A stretch of DNA of 64,000 nucleotides from Azospirillum soli (GTDB lineage: Bacteria > Pseudomonadota > Alphaproteobacteria > Azospirillales > Azospirillaceae), in contig NZ_JAGINQ010000001.1 in NCBI RefSeq assembly GCF_017876165.1, positions 434,001 through 498,000 on the forward strand. Reading direction: 5' to 3'. A program made the position numbers and the translations under genes. Of this stretch, positions 51,252 to 61,615 are shown in pieces (the stretch's first letter is position 1; every line of letters begins with the position of its first letter). The notes under the pieces were generated by a model. That model did not search any database. It had not been told where the DNA came from and saw only the letters and a program-made list of their open reading frames with translations.

Positions 51252-51998
51252 ATGACCGATCAACGCTGGGAGAGCGACGGCTACAAGCGGCACGCCGGCT
51301 TCGTGCCGGAACTGGGCATGCCCGTGGTGGACCTGCTGGCGCCACGGCCGGGGGAACGGATCCTCGACCTCGGCTGCGGCGAGGGGACGCTGACGGAACG
51401 GCTGGCCGCGGTCGGCTGCGATGTGGTCGGCGCGGACGCCAGTCCGGAGTTCGTCGCCACCGCCAAGGCGCGCGGCCTGGATGCACGGGTGGCCGACGCC
51501 CACGACCTGCGCTTCGCGAACGAGTCCGACGCGGTCTTCTCCAACGCCGCGCTGCACTGGATGACGCGGCCGGACGCGGTGATCGCGGGGGTCAAACGGG
51601 CGCTGAAGCCGGGCGGGCGCTTCGTCGGGGAATTCGGCGGGGCGGGCAACGTCGGCCGCATCGTCGCGGCGCTGACCCGCGCGCTCGACAAGCACGGCAT
51701 CGACGGCACGGCGGCGAACCCCTGGTACTTCCCGACGCCGGAGGAATACCGGGGCAAGCTGGAGGCGGCGGGCTTCACCGTCGCCAGCATCGCCCTCATC
51801 CCCCGCCCCACCCCGCTGCCCACGGACATGGCCGGCTGGCTCGGCACCTTCGCGCAGAGCTTCCTGAACCGCGTGCCGGACGCCGACCGCCCCGCCCTGC
51901 TCGCCGAGGTCATGGACGACCTCGCCCCGGCCTTGCGGAGCGCGGACGGCCAGTGGACGGCCGATTACGTCCGGCTGCGATTCGCCGCCAAGGCGTAA
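51252..51998 (+). CDS. class I SAM-dependent methyltransferase
   Basis: A 248-residue soluble methyltransferase. Motif I is ILDLGCGEGTLTERLAAVG, followed by GADASPEFVATAKARGLDA, ADAHDLRF and NAALHWMTRPD. This is the Methyltransf_11/25 group, resembling trans-aconitate or biotin-synthesis methyltransferases (AALHWM is a common mark). The substrate is unknown. ATG at 51252 has GGGGAGAAAC upstream. It sits, with the following lipoprotein gene, between mlaD and DUF2155. Confidence 0.85.
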   Translation: MTDQRWESDGYKRHAGFVPELGMPVVDLLAPRPGERILDLGCGEGTLTERLAAVGCDVVGADASPEFVATAKARGLDARVADAHDLRFANESDAVFSNAALHWMTRPDAVIAGVKRALKPGGRFVGEFGGAGNVGRIVAALTRALDKHGIDGTAANPWYFPTPEEYRGKLEAAGFTVASIALIPRPTPLPTDMAGWLGTFAQSFLNRVPDADRPALLAEVMDDLAPALRSADGQWTADYVRLRFAAKA

Positions 51999-52067
51999 CC
52001 TCGACCGGAACCATTGCCCGCACGCCGACGTTTCCTCCGCAATTCGCGCAAAACAGGAGGAAGAGCG

Positions 52068-52472
52068 ATGCGAGCGCGTGTTTTGGCCGTCCTCGGCCTG
52101 GGGCTTCTGGTCACGGCCTGCGGCAACACGATGGAGGAGAAGGCGGGCAGCGGCGCGCTGGGCGGTGCCGCGGCGGGCGCCGTGGTCGGCGGTCCTGTGG
52201 GTGCCGTCGTCGGTGGCGCGGCCGGTGCGGCCGGCGGCGCGGCGACCGAGAAGATCGAGGAGAACCGCAACGCCACTGGCCAGTCGGACAACACCACGAC
52301 CCGCCGGACCACCACCCGCAACGAGCGGACCGGTGACACGACCACCAGCACGACGACCCGTACGACCCGCAGCGGCACGGCCGGGTCCACGGCGGGTTCG
52401 ACGACGACAACGACCCCGACCACCGACGCCAACACCGGTGGCGGCACCACGGCCCGCACGGGCGCACAGTAG
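52068..52472 (+). CDS. glycine-zipper lipoprotein with Thr-rich tail
   Basis: A 134-residue lipoprotein. The signal ends with lipobox LVTAC (Cys18). A glycine-zipper region follows (ALGGAAAGAVVGGPVGAVVG, about 30-60), then an acidic/Asn stretch and a Thr/Ser/Gly-rich low-complexity tail of about 60 residues. It resembles osmotic-stress and SlyB-like lipoproteins in the zipper only. ATG at 52068 has AGGAGGAAG upstream, a strong ribosome site. The function is unknown. Confidence 0.82.
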   Translation: MRARVLAVLGLGLLVTACGNTMEEKAGSGALGGAAAGAVVGGPVGAVVGGAAGAAGGAATEKIEENRNATGQSDNTTTRRTTTRNERTGDTTTSTTTRTTRSGTAGSTAGSTTTTTPTTDANTGGGTTARTGAQ

Positions 52473-52548
52473 ACGCGGGGACGCTTCCGGGATAGTAGAA
52501 GGCGGACGGGTTATCCCGCGCCGTTCGACACCACGGAAGCGATCCGAC

Positions 52549-52962
52549 GTGACGACACTTAAGAGCTTCTGCGGCGCGGCCCTCGTGGCCGCGCTTTTCT
52601 TCGCCCCGACCGTCCTCGCTCCAACGGGGGCCGGGGCGGCTCCGGTTCCCGACCAGATGGTCGCCCGCCCGGCCGCCAAGTTGCAGGGGCTGGACAAGGT
52701 TACCGCCCGCACCTCCACCTTCACCATCGCGGTCGGCGAGACGAAGATGTTCGGCAGCCTGCGCGTCACGCTGCGCGCCTGTCGGGAAAACCCGCCGATC
52801 GAGCCGCCGGAGGCTGCCGCCTTCCTGGAGGTCGTCGAGAATAAGCCGGGCGAGAAGGCCGAGGCCGTGTTCAGCGGCTGGATGTTCGCCTCCAGCCCCG
52901 CCCTGTCGGCCATGGAACACCCAATTTACGATGTCTGGGTGCTGTCCTGCACGGGTGGATGA
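52549..52962 (+). CDS. DUF2155 family secreted protein
   Basis: A 137-residue exported protein. The signal peptide ends near TGAGAAPVP. The conserved DUF2155 core is KLQGLDKVTARTSTFTIAVG, RVTLRACRENPPIEPPEAAA, FLEVVENKP and FSGWMFASSPALSAMEHPIY, with the final DVWVLSC containing one of two cysteines that could pair. The family is almost confined to alphaproteobacteria, and its function is unknown. The start is GTG at 52549 with GGAAG upstream. It is convergent with aat, their stops 10 bases apart, an arrangement often seen in this class. Confidence 0.85.
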   Translation: MTTLKSFCGAALVAALFFAPTVLAPTGAGAAPVPDQMVARPAAKLQGLDKVTARTSTFTIAVGETKMFGSLRVTLRACRENPPIEPPEAAAFLEVVENKPGEKAEAVFSGWMFASSPALSAMEHPIYDVWVLSCTGG

Positions 52963-52972
52963 GATTCCTGCG

Positions 52973-53611
52973 TCAGGAACTGTTCAGCAGCGCCGCCACC
53001 GCCCGGTTCTGATCCACGCCGCCGAAATCGGCCTGAACGGCCAGGGCGGCGGCGAGGCGGCGGCGGTACTCGCCGCGCGGGATCTCCAATGCGCCGAACT
53101 GGCTCAGATGCTCGGTGACGAACTGGGTGTCGAGCAGGGCGAAGCCGCCGGCCTTCAGCCGCGCCACCAGATGGACCAGCGCCACCTTGCTGGCGTCGGT
53201 CTCGCGGCTGAACATGCTCTCGCCGAAATAGGCGCCACCCAGGGACACGCCGTACAGGCCCCCGACCATGCGCCCGTCCCGCCAGCATTCCACGCTGTGG
53301 GCGAAGCCGCTCTCGAACAACTCGGTGTAGAGCCGCACGATGTCGGCGTTGATCCAGGTCTTCGGCCGGTCGGCGGTCGACTCCGCGCAGGCTTCGATCA
53401 CCGCCTGGAAGGCCGTGTCGAACCGCACCTCGAACGGGGATTTGCGCACCGTGCGGCGCAGGCGGCCGGGAATGTGGAAGCCGTCCAGCGGCAGGATGCC
53501 GCGCCGCTCCGGGTCGAACCAGTACAGCTCCTCCGATTCGGCGCTCTCGGCCATCGGGAAGATGCCGGCGGCGTAGGCGCGCAGCAGCAGCGGTGCGGAC
53601 AGCTCGATCAT
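52973..53611 (-). CDS. aat: leucyl/phenylalanyl-tRNA-protein transferase
   Basis: A 212-residue cytosolic enzyme that adds Leu or Phe from aminoacyl-tRNA to proteins with N-terminal Arg or Lys, marking them for ClpAP in the N-end rule. Family blocks are [60 protein letters not shown] and [34 protein letters not shown], near the C-terminus, is also diagnostic. ATG at 53611 is chosen as the first start giving the family N-terminus. The accC and accB genes usually found beside it are 3 kb away. Confidence 0.95.
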   Translation of the reverse strand: MIELSAPLLLRAYAAGIFPMAESAESEELYWFDPERRGILPLDGFHIPGRLRRTVRKSPFEVRFDTAFQAVIEACAESTADRPKTWINADIVRLYTELFESGFAHSVECWRDGRMVGGLYGVSLGGAYFGESMFSRETDASKVALVHLVARLKAGGFALLDTQFVTEHLSQFGALEIPRGEYRRRLAAALAVQADFGGVDQNRAVAALLNSS

Positions 53612-53737
53612 CGCAGCCACTATAACCGCTCGAACTGGAATGGCCCAACGCCGATGACGGGTCTCCACTTCCGCGCGACAGAATTCGCCCACCATGGTAT
53701 GCAACAAAAAATCGCACTAAACGCTTGGAGACACGTC

Positions 53738-54391
53738 ATGAGGAAGGCTCTCGCGACCATCGTCGCCGTCACGGTTGCGTTTCTGTCCACGACCGGCAGC
53801 TCTTGGGCGCAACGCAAGGCGGAGCCTGGGACCTTCGACTATTACGTCCTGTCCCTGTCCTGGTCGCCGACCTACTGCGCCAAGGAAGAGAGCCAGGGCA
53901 ATCCCGACCAGTGCGGCGTGGATCGAAAGTTCGGATTCGTCGTGCATGGGCTCTGGCCGCAGTACAGCGCCGGCGGCTACCCGGCCAACTGCACGCGCGA
54001 CCGCAGCGTGCCGAAGGCGGTGGTGGACCAGACCATGCCGATCATGCCCAGCGTCGGCCTGATCGTGCACCAGTGGCAGAAGCACGGCACCTGCACCGGC
54101 CTGAACGCCACCGATTATTTCGCCCGCATCCGCACCGCTTACGAGAAGGTCAAGATACCGGCGGAATTTCACTCCACCGCCAGCGGCCTGTCCGTGCCCG
54201 CCACCCAGGTCGAGCGCCTGTTCGTCCAGGCCAACCCCGGCCTGACGCCCGAATCGGTCGCGGTGGTCTGCTCCAAGCGCGACGTGGCTGAGGTTCGCCT
54301 GTGCATGGACAAGGACCTGGGCTTCGTCGCCTGCGGGGAGAAGGTGGTGGACCGCTGCCGCCGCGACGCCATCCTGTCCGCCGCGCGCTGA
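53738..54391 (+). CDS. secreted ribonuclease T2 family protein
   Basis: A 217-residue exported RNase of the T2 family. The signal peptide ends at SSWA (about residue 24). CAS1 is FVVHGLWPQY with the catalytic H70. CAS2 is HQWQKHGTC with H111, K115 and H116. The glutamate between the first two in fungal RNase Rh (HEWxKH) is glutamine here. Seven cysteines are spread along the mature chain, suggesting disulfides. It would cleave RNA in the periplasm or outside the cell. ATG at 53738 has GGAGACA upstream. It starts a plus-strand run of three genes between aat and accC. Confidence 0.9.
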   Translation: MRKALATIVAVTVAFLSTTGSSWAQRKAEPGTFDYYVLSLSWSPTYCAKEESQGNPDQCGVDRKFGFVVHGLWPQYSAGGYPANCTRDRSVPKAVVDQTMPIMPSVGLIVHQWQKHGTCTGLNATDYFARIRTAYEKVKIPAEFHSTASGLSVPATQVERLFVQANPGLTPESVAVVCSKRDVAEVRLCMDKDLGFVACGEKVVDRCRRDAILSAAR

Positions 54392-54477
54392 AGGGATTAG
54401 GAACGCCGAAGGGCCTCCACCGGTTGAGCCGTGCAGCGGGGATATTCCGTCACGGTTCAGGTTCGATGGAGGCCAGA

Positions 54478-55455
54478 ATGGCGATTCAAGATATGCGGCA
54501 TGCCCACGACAGGCGTCGTGGGCGGCAGCCGAGCGAACGCGATGAGCAACTCTCGCGCGCGTTGGGATGGTTCAGCATCGGGCTGGGGCTGGCAGAGATC
54601 GCCGCGCCCGACACGGTCGCGCGGCTGATCGGCATTCCCGACGACGACGGCAATCGGACGATGCTGCGGGCCTTCGGCCTGCGGGAGGTCGCCAACGGCG
54701 TCGGCATCCTGGCTCAGCCGCGCGAATCCGGCTGGCTGTGGGCGCGGGTCGGCGGCGACCTGATGGACCTCGCCTTTCTCGGCAACAACGCGCGCCATCG
54801 CGACGCGCAGCCCAACCGCATCGCGGCGGCGGCGGCGGCCGTGGCCGGGGTCGCGGCGCTCGACGTGCTGGCCGGGCAGCGGATCGGGCAGCAGTTCGGC
54901 CAGGGGCAATCCGGCACCGGCCGGTCGTGGACCGGCGACATCCATGTGCGGCAGACCGTGGCGATCAACCGCCCGCCGGAGGCGATCTACGGCTTCTGGC
55001 GCGATTTCCGGAACCTGCCGCAGTTCATGAGCCACCTGGAGCATGTGGAGGTGCTGGACGAGCGCCGCTCCCACTGGGTGGCAAAGGCCCCCGCCGGCCG
55101 CACCGTGGTCTGGGACGCCGAGGTGACGGAGGATCGCCCGAACGAACTCCTGGCCTGGCGTTCCCTGGAGGGGGCGGACGTGGACAACAGCGGCGAGGTG
55201 CGCTTCGAACGCGCGCCGGGCGGGCGCGGCACCATCGTACGGGTGGAGATGCGCTACAACCCGCCGGGCGGCGTCATCGGCGCGATGGTCGCCAAGCTGT
55301 TCGGCGAGGAGCCGCAGATGCAGGTGCGCGATGACCTGCGCCGGCTGAAGCAGGTGCTGGAAACGGGTTCGGTCACGGTGGCGGAAGGCTCCATGGCCCT
55401 GTCGCACCCGGCCCAGCCTTGGCCGGCCGATGAGCACCACCAACCGAGCCATTGA
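54478..55455 (+). CDS. SRPBCC-domain protein with N-terminal hydrophobic region
   Basis: A 325-residue protein in two parts. Residues about 20-140 are hydrophobic and helical ([53 protein letters not shown]). Residues about 155-300 form an SRPBCC fold of the polyketide cyclase/dehydrase type ([40 protein letters not shown]). Such proteins bind lipids or hydrophobic ligands and occur as membrane-tethered stress proteins; the ligand is unknown. ATG at 54478 has GGAGG six bases upstream. The next gene starts 15 bases after its stop, so the two should be cotranscribed. Confidence 0.82.
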   Translation: MAIQDMRHAHDRRRGRQPSERDEQLSRALGWFSIGLGLAEIAAPDTVARLIGIPDDDGNRTMLRAFGLREVANGVGILAQPRESGWLWARVGGDLMDLAFLGNNARHRDAQPNRIAAAAAAVAGVAALDVLAGQRIGQQFGQGQSGTGRSWTGDIHVRQTVAINRPPEAIYGFWRDFRNLPQFMSHLEHVEVLDERRSHWVAKAPAGRTVVWDAEVTEDRPNELLAWRSLEGADVDNSGEVRFERAPGGRGTIVRVEMRYNPPGGVIGAMVAKLFGEEPQMQVRDDLRRLKQVLETGSVTVAEGSMALSHPAQPWPADEHHQPSH

Positions 55456-55469
55456 GGGAGGACACCAGC

Positions 55470-56639
55470 GTGAAAGCCATCTGCTGGCACGGCAAGAAGG
55501 ACATGCGGGTCGAAAACGTCCCCGACCCGAAGCTCCTGAACGGCCACGACGCCATCGTCCGCATCACGTCCACGGCGATCTGCGGATCCGACCTTCACAT
55601 CTACAATGGCTTCAACCCCGCCATGCAGCCCGGCGACATCATGGGCCACGAGTTCATGGGCGAGGTGGTCGAAGTCGGCAAGAACGTGCAGAAGCTGAAG
55701 GTCGGCGACCGCGTTGTCGTCCCCTTCCCCATCGCCTGCGGCGGCTGCCTGTCCTGCATGCGCAACCTGTTCTCCTGCTGCGAGAACTCCAATCCCAACG
55801 CCGCCATGGCGGAGGAGCTGTGGGGCCACTCCCCCTCCGGCATCTTCGGCTATTCGCACCTGCTGGGCGGCTATCCCGGCGGGCAGGCGGAGTATGTGCG
55901 CGTGCCCTACGCCGACGTCGGCCCGATGAAGGTGCCGGACGGGATGGACGACGAACAGGTGCTGTTCCTGACCGACATCCTGCCGACCGGCTACATGGGC
56001 GCGGAGGCCTGCGACATCCAGCCGGGCGACACGGTGGCGGTGTGGGGCTGCGGCCCGGTCGGGCAGTTCGCCATCAAGAGCGCCTTCCTGCTCGGCGCCG
56101 AGCGGGTCATCGCCATCGACCGCTTCCCCTATCGCCTGCGCATGGCCCAGGAGAAGAGCGGCGCCGAGGTGCTGAACTACGCCGAGACCGACGTGTTCGA
56201 GGCGCTGAAGGAGATGACCGGCGGGCGCGGCCCGGATTCGGTGATCGACGCGGTCGGCCTGGAATCGCATGGCGTCGGCTTCGCCGGGGCCTATGACCGA
56301 ACGAAGCAGGCGCTGATGCTGGAGACCGACCGCACGTCGGCGCTGCGTCAGGCGATCATGGCCTGCCGCAACGGCGGCACGGTGTCCATCGTCGGCGTCT
56401 ACGCCGGTTTCGTGGACAAATTCCCGATGGGATCGCTGATGAACCGGGCGCTGACCATCAAGACCGGCCAGACGCCCGTCCATAAATACATGCGCCCGCT
56501 GCTGGAGCGCATCCAGAAGGGCGAGATCGACCCGACCTTCATCATCACGCACCGCATGCCGCTGAACGACGGGCCGAACGGCTACGCCATCTTCAACGAC
56601 AAGCAGGACGACTGCATGAAGGTGGTGCTGAAGGCGTAA
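55470..56639 (+). CDS. zinc-dependent alcohol dehydrogenase (glutathione-independent formaldehyde dehydrogenase-like)
   Basis: A 389-residue medium-chain dehydrogenase. Catalytic-zinc ligands lie in ICGSDLH (C38) and GHEFMGEV (H60, E61). The structural zinc site is [15 protein letters not shown] (C90, C93, C96 and C103 or C104). The Rossmann motif is [15 protein letters not shown], and [15 protein letters not shown] is typical of the formaldehyde dehydrogenase-like branch. The substrate is not settled. The GTG start at 55470 has GGGAGGAC upstream. It is the last of the plus-strand run before the terminator and the convergent accC. Confidence 0.88.
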   Translation: MKAICWHGKKDMRVENVPDPKLLNGHDAIVRITSTAICGSDLHIYNGFNPAMQPGDIMGHEFMGEVVEVGKNVQKLKVGDRVVVPFPIACGGCLSCMRNLFSCCENSNPNAAMAEELWGHSPSGIFGYSHLLGGYPGGQAEYVRVPYADVGPMKVPDGMDDEQVLFLTDILPTGYMGAEACDIQPGDTVAVWGCGPVGQFAIKSAFLLGAERVIAIDRFPYRLRMAQEKSGAEVLNYAETDVFEALKEMTGGRGPDSVIDAVGLESHGVGFAGAYDRTKQALMLETDRTSALRQAIMACRNGGTVSIVGVYAGFVDKFPMGSLMNRALTIKTGQTPVHKYMRPLLERIQKGEIDPTFIITHRMPLNDGPNGYAIFNDKQDDCMKVVLKA

Positions 56640-56643
56640 TCAG

Positions 56644-56680
56644 CCCCCTCTCCCGCCGGCGTCGCCGGCGGGAGAGGGGG
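56644..56680. terminator. bidirectional hairpin between convergent genes
   Basis: A 17-bp perfect stem CCCCCTCTCCCGCCGGC / GCCGGCGGGAGAGGGGG with a 3-base loop, between the dehydrogenase and accC stops. It belongs to the CCCTCTCCCG hairpin family of this genome. Confidence 0.75.
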
Positions 56681-56686
56681 TCTGAC

Positions 56687-58027
<1,341 letters not shown>

Positions 58028-58047
58028 CGCCAAGGGATGGTCCCCGC

Positions 58048-58494
58048 TCACTCGATGATCATAAGGACTTCGCCGAACTCCACCGGCTGGGCGTCGGAGA
58101 CCAGGATCTCCGTCACCGTGCCGCCCCGCGGGGCCTTGATGGGGTTCATGACCTTCATCGCCTCGATGATGAGGACGGTCTGGCCGGCCTTCACCGTGTC
58201 GCCGACGCGGACGAAGGCCGTGGCGCCGGGTTCGGGCGCCGTGTAGGCGGTGCCGACCATGGGCGAGGTGACCGCGCCCGGATGGCTGGCCGGCTTGCCC
58301 GCCGGGGCCGCCGCGACGGGGGCCGGGGCGGCGACCGCCACCGGCGCGTGGACGGCGACCGCTTGCGTGGCGGTCGGGCGGGTGACGCGGATCCGCTTCT
58401 CGCCCTCGGCGAACTCGATCTCGCTCAAGCCCGTCTCACGCAGGAGATCCGCCAGCTTGCGGACCAGATCGCCGTCGATGTCGAAGCTCGCCAT
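58048..58494 (-). CDS. accB: acetyl-CoA carboxylase biotin carboxyl carrier protein
   Basis: A 148-residue carrier. Residues 1-40 form a helical N-terminus (DGDLVRKLADLLRETGLSEI). A Pro/Ala/Val linker leads to the biotinyl domain (PMVGTAYTAPEPGATAFVRV), with biotin on K114 in EAMKVMNP. It shuttles carboxyl-biotin between AccC and the AccAD transferase. It lies 20 bases upstream of accC and 24 bases downstream of aroQ. Confidence 0.97.
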   Translation of the reverse strand: MASFDIDGDLVRKLADLLRETGLSEIEFAEGEKRIRVTRPTATQAVAVHAPVAVAAPAPVAAAPAGKPASHPGAVTSPMVGTAYTAPEPGATAFVRVGDTVKAGQTVLIIEAMKVMNPIKAPRGGTVTEILVSDAQPVEFGEVLMIIE

Positions 58495-58518
58495 GGTGTT
58501 CGTGATTCCCGTAGTTCC

Positions 58519-58968
58519 TTAGTCGCGTTCGAGGATATTCGCCACGGCGTCCAGCGCCAGCAGATACCCGTGCGGGCCGAAGCCGCAGATCATCCCCTTG
58601 GCCACCGCCGAAATGTGCGAGTGGTGGCGGATGGCCTCACGCTTGTAGATGTTGGAAAGATGCACCTCGACGACCGGCAGCTCGGACAGGATCAGCGCGT
58701 CCATGATGGCGACGGAGGTGTGGCTGTAGGCGCCCGCGTTGATGACGATGCCGTCATGCTCCGTGCGCGCCTGCTGGATCCAGGAAACAAGCTCGCCCTC
58801 GTGGTTCGACTGCCGGAAATCGACGACCAGCCCCAGCTGTTCGGCGCGTTCCTGGCAGGCCGCTTCCAGGTCGTCGAGCGTCAACGAACCGTAGATGTGC
58901 GGTTCGCGCACGCCCAGCATGTTCAGGTTGGGTCCGTTGAGGACCAGAACCGACGCGTCGATGGCCAC
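58519..58968 (-). CDS. aroQ: type II 3-dehydroquinate dehydratase
   Basis: A 149-residue enzyme of the shikimate pathway, forming 3-dehydroshikimate; the family forms dodecamers. The motifs are VLVLNGPNLNMLGVREPHIY, QSNHEGELVSWIQQAR, GIVINAGAYSHTSVAIMDAL and VEVHLSNIYKREAIRHHSHI, which include the catalytic tyrosine and histidine. It starts with GTG at 58968. It heads the aroQ-accB-accC operon. Confidence 0.97.
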   Translation of the reverse strand: MAIDASVLVLNGPNLNMLGVREPHIYGSLTLDDLEAACQERAEQLGLVVDFRQSNHEGELVSWIQQARTEHDGIVINAGAYSHTSVAIMDALILSELPVVEVHLSNIYKREAIRHHSHISAVAKGMICGFGPHGYLLALDAVANILERD

Positions 58969-59090
58969 GGGCCACGCCCCTTTTCCAGATCAAGACGCGC
59001 GTTTATAGCACTTTGCGCCGTACAGGCAATGGCGCATGGCCCCAGGTAGGACCATTTACCGGAGCAAAGCAGCCCTGCCCGCGCGCCCGG

Positions 59091-59885
59091 TTACCGAACC
59101 AGGGCTGCATGGCGTTTGACGATTTCGTCGAAGGCGCCGCTGTCCTTCAGCTTCTGCAAGCCGGTGTTGAAGGCGGCCAGCACCGCCGGGGCCTCCGGGT
59201 TGGCTTTCGACACGATCAGATGCTGCGCGACCTGCGCGAAGGGCCGTGCGGCGATGCGGATCTCGTTCGCCGCCCCGGCCCTGGCGATGGCGGCTTGCCC
59301 CGTGTGCTCGTCGATGACGAAGGCGTCCACCCGGCCGGACGCCACCATCCGCACGCAAGCCGGCAGGTCCGCCGGGCTTTCGCGCGTCACCTCCCCCGCC
59401 TGGGCCATGGCGTGCAGCTCCGGCGGCAGCGCGTAGCCGACCGGCGCGCAGACCGCACGCGCCTTGAAGTCCTCGGGCGACTGGAACTCCATGGAGCTTT
59501 GGGTGGAGATGTAGACGAGCTGCCGCACCACCAGCAGCGGGTCGGAGAACAGGGCGTCCTCCTCCCGTTCCGGCGTGCGCACATAGGGGAATGTGCCCAG
59601 GAACTTGCCGGCGACCACGCCGTCGTAGCCGCGCTTCCACGGCACGAAGCGGACATCGTAGTCGAGGTTCATTGCCTTGAAGGCGCGCAGCACCACTTCG
59701 GTCAGCATGCCGCCCTGGGGCAGATCCTCGCCGGTGAAGGGCGCGTAGTCGTGGCCGGTGACAAGGTCGAGCGTGGACTCGATCACCGCCGCGCGCGCGG
59801 TGCCAGCCCCAGAAGACACGATAAGAGCAGACAGGATAAGGTTCGGTAGCGCCGCCAAGGCCAGAAGCATCCGCCTGCCGAGCAT
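59091..59885 (-). CDS. periplasmic substrate-binding protein, SBP_bac_3 type
   Basis: A 264-residue exported protein with a signal peptide (about 1-32, ending GTARA). The two-lobed family-3 solute-binding fold is visible: LDLVTGHDYAPFTGEDLPQG, LTEVVLRAFKAMNLDYDVRF, FPYVRTPEREEDALFSDPLL and GRVDAFVIDEHTGQAAI. It probably binds an amino acid or similar small molecule. No ABC permease or ATPase gene is adjacent, so it may be an orphan receptor or a chemosensory binder. The stop region lies in a stem (GCAGCCCTG / CAGGGCTGC, 59069-59108). Confidence 0.85.
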   Translation of the reverse strand: MLGRRMLLALAALPNLILSALIVSSGAGTARAAVIESTLDLVTGHDYAPFTGEDLPQGGMLTEVVLRAFKAMNLDYDVRFVPWKRGYDGVVAGKFLGTFPYVRTPEREEDALFSDPLLVVRQLVYISTQSSMEFQSPEDFKARAVCAPVGYALPPELHAMAQAGEVTRESPADLPACVRMVASGRVDAFVIDEHTGQAAIARAGAANEIRIAARPFAQVAQHLIVSKANPEAPAVLAAFNTGLQKLKDSGAFDEIVKRHAALVR

Positions 59886-60052
59886 GCTCGCCTTTCCTTC
59901 CCTCGAACCCTTAGCGTTCGCAACCCTGACGCGACATGTAGCGGGACGATTCGGAACTGTAAAGAGGTTCCGGCTCCAACTCAATTCCCCCAAATCCTTG
60001 CCAAAAGAAGGGGTTCGCTGGGCCCGTCGACGCGGCGATCACAAGGCGGCGA

Positions 60053-61525
60053 TCATTCCGCGGCGGCTGGCGCCTTGTCCGCCGCCCTGGCGCGCTTACC
60101 CGCCGGGTCGGTGTAAAGGTCGTTGATGCGCTGGACATGCTCGGCCAGCGCCTCGCGGATGCCGAAGATCCGCTTCTTGGCGCGCGAATTCCAGCCGGCC
60201 GGCCGCTTGCGGAAGATCGAGCGGAAGAAGCGCGTGTTGCGCAGGAAGGCTTGGCGCAGGTTCAGGTCCACGTCGCCGAACCGCTCCGGCAGCACCTTCG
60301 ACACCCGCCGCGCGGCAAAGGCGCGGATCCAGAAATGCCCGGCGAAGAACAAACCGCTCACCAGCACCGACGCCGCCAGCGCCCGCACCGGCAGCCCGCC
60401 GGCAGGCGCCTCGGTCAGCCAGCCGAGGAAGGCCGGCACCGTCTCCGTCCCGACCAGCGAGGCGATGCCGGCGAACAGCCCGGCCAGCAGCCCCGCCCAC
60501 AGCAGGTCGCCGACCAGCACCAGCCGGCGCCAGCGCCGCATGGCCGCGCGCAGCAGCGGCACGACCTCGCCGCTCAGCTCCTTCACGAGGCTGTCGATCA
60601 TGCCGACGATGCGGTAGGCACGCGCCACCTCCACCTCGGCGATGCGGCTGTGGATTTCCGCCAGATCGGCGTCGCGCCGCGCCTGATAACGGCCGCGCAC
60701 GGCGTCGTCCTCGATGGCGACCGCCGACTTGTCGTCGTAGATGGCGTAGAAGCGCCCGGACACCAGACCGGCCTGCGCGATGGCCCGCTGCCACGCGCCG
60801 AACACGGCCTCCAGATTGTCCTCCTTCGCGGTCGTATCGACCTGATTCAGAATATAGAGCACCTTGCGGGCGTCGGCGCGGTCCACCGTCTTCGCCACCA
60901 GATGCTTGAGCGTGTCCTGCATCGCCCCCGGTTCGGGGTGGCGGGCGTCGAAGAAGACCAGCACGAGGTCCGACAGCTCGACGATGTGGTCGACCAGCCG
61001 CAGGATGGAGCGGCGCTGGTCGTCGGCGTCGAAGCCCGGCGAGTCGATGAAGATCTTGCCCCGCGCCCGGTCGCCGCCCAGCGTCTTCAGTTGCAGGTAG
61101 TTGTCGATGCGCTTGCCCTCGCCGGCCGCGACCTTCTCGATCTCGTCGGCGATGCGGTAGAAGGGAAAGCGCGGATCGGCGTTCAGCGCCGTGCCGGGCA
61201 GAGCCTCCCGCCGCGTCTCCGGCCCGTGGCAGATGACCGTGAACTTGTCGTCCACCGCCTGATTGCCGGTGTTCTGCAACGGCGCGCCCAGATAGCCGTT
61301 CAGGAAGGTGGACTTGCCCGCCGAGAAGGTGCCGAGCACCGCGATCATCGGCCACCAGGGAATGCGCGTGGTCAGCGACTCGTGCGGCCCCAGCAGGCCC
61401 AGCCGGACCAGCACCCGGTCGAAGTTCCGGAAGGTCGGAATGACCGGCAGGATGTTCGGGTTTTCCGCGCGCAGATGCGCGTCCAAGGCCGCGAGGCGCT
61501 GCTGGAGGGCTTGCCTGGGGGTCAT
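60053..61525 (-). CDS. dynamin-like GTPase with membrane hairpin
   Basis: A 490-residue protein with a large GTPase domain and a membrane module. The P-loop is VLGTFSAGKSTFLN (about 63-76, K71). The switch-like IDNYLQLKTLGG, DSPGFDADDQRRS (G3) and NQVD (G4) follow. Two hydrophobic segments, about 340-372 and 385-410, resemble a paddle or hairpin. A basic C-terminal tail follows (KVLPERFGDVDLNLRQAFLR and more). It belongs to the bacterial dynamin superfamily, which remodels or stabilises membranes. Family pairs are often encoded together, but here only one is present. Confidence 0.85.
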   Translation of the reverse strand: MTPRQALQQRLAALDAHLRAENPNILPVIPTFRNFDRVLVRLGLLGPHESLTTRIPWWPMIAVLGTFSAGKSTFLNGYLGAPLQNTGNQAVDDKFTVICHGPETRREALPGTALNADPRFPFYRIADEIEKVAAGEGKRIDNYLQLKTLGGDRARGKIFIDSPGFDADDQRRSILRLVDHIVELSDLVLVFFDARHPEPGAMQDTLKHLVAKTVDRADARKVLYILNQVDTTAKEDNLEAVFGAWQRAIAQAGLVSGRFYAIYDDKSAVAIEDDAVRGRYQARRDADLAEIHSRIAEVEVARAYRIVGMIDSLVKELSGEVVPLLRAAMRRWRRLVLVGDLLWAGLLAGLFAGIASLVGTETVPAFLGWLTEAPAGGLPVRALAASVLVSGLFFAGHFWIRAFAARRVSKVLPERFGDVDLNLRQAFLRNTRFFRSIFRKRPAGWNSRAKKRIFGIREALAEHVQRINDLYTDPAGKRARAADKAPAAAE

Positions 61526-61615
61526 GGCCGGCGGGGTCCCGTGTCTGTGAAAGGGCGTGCGTAACGGGGGCACTGTCTAGCACGAGCCAACGCCCGGAGG
61601 GGGAGCGAAATCGCC

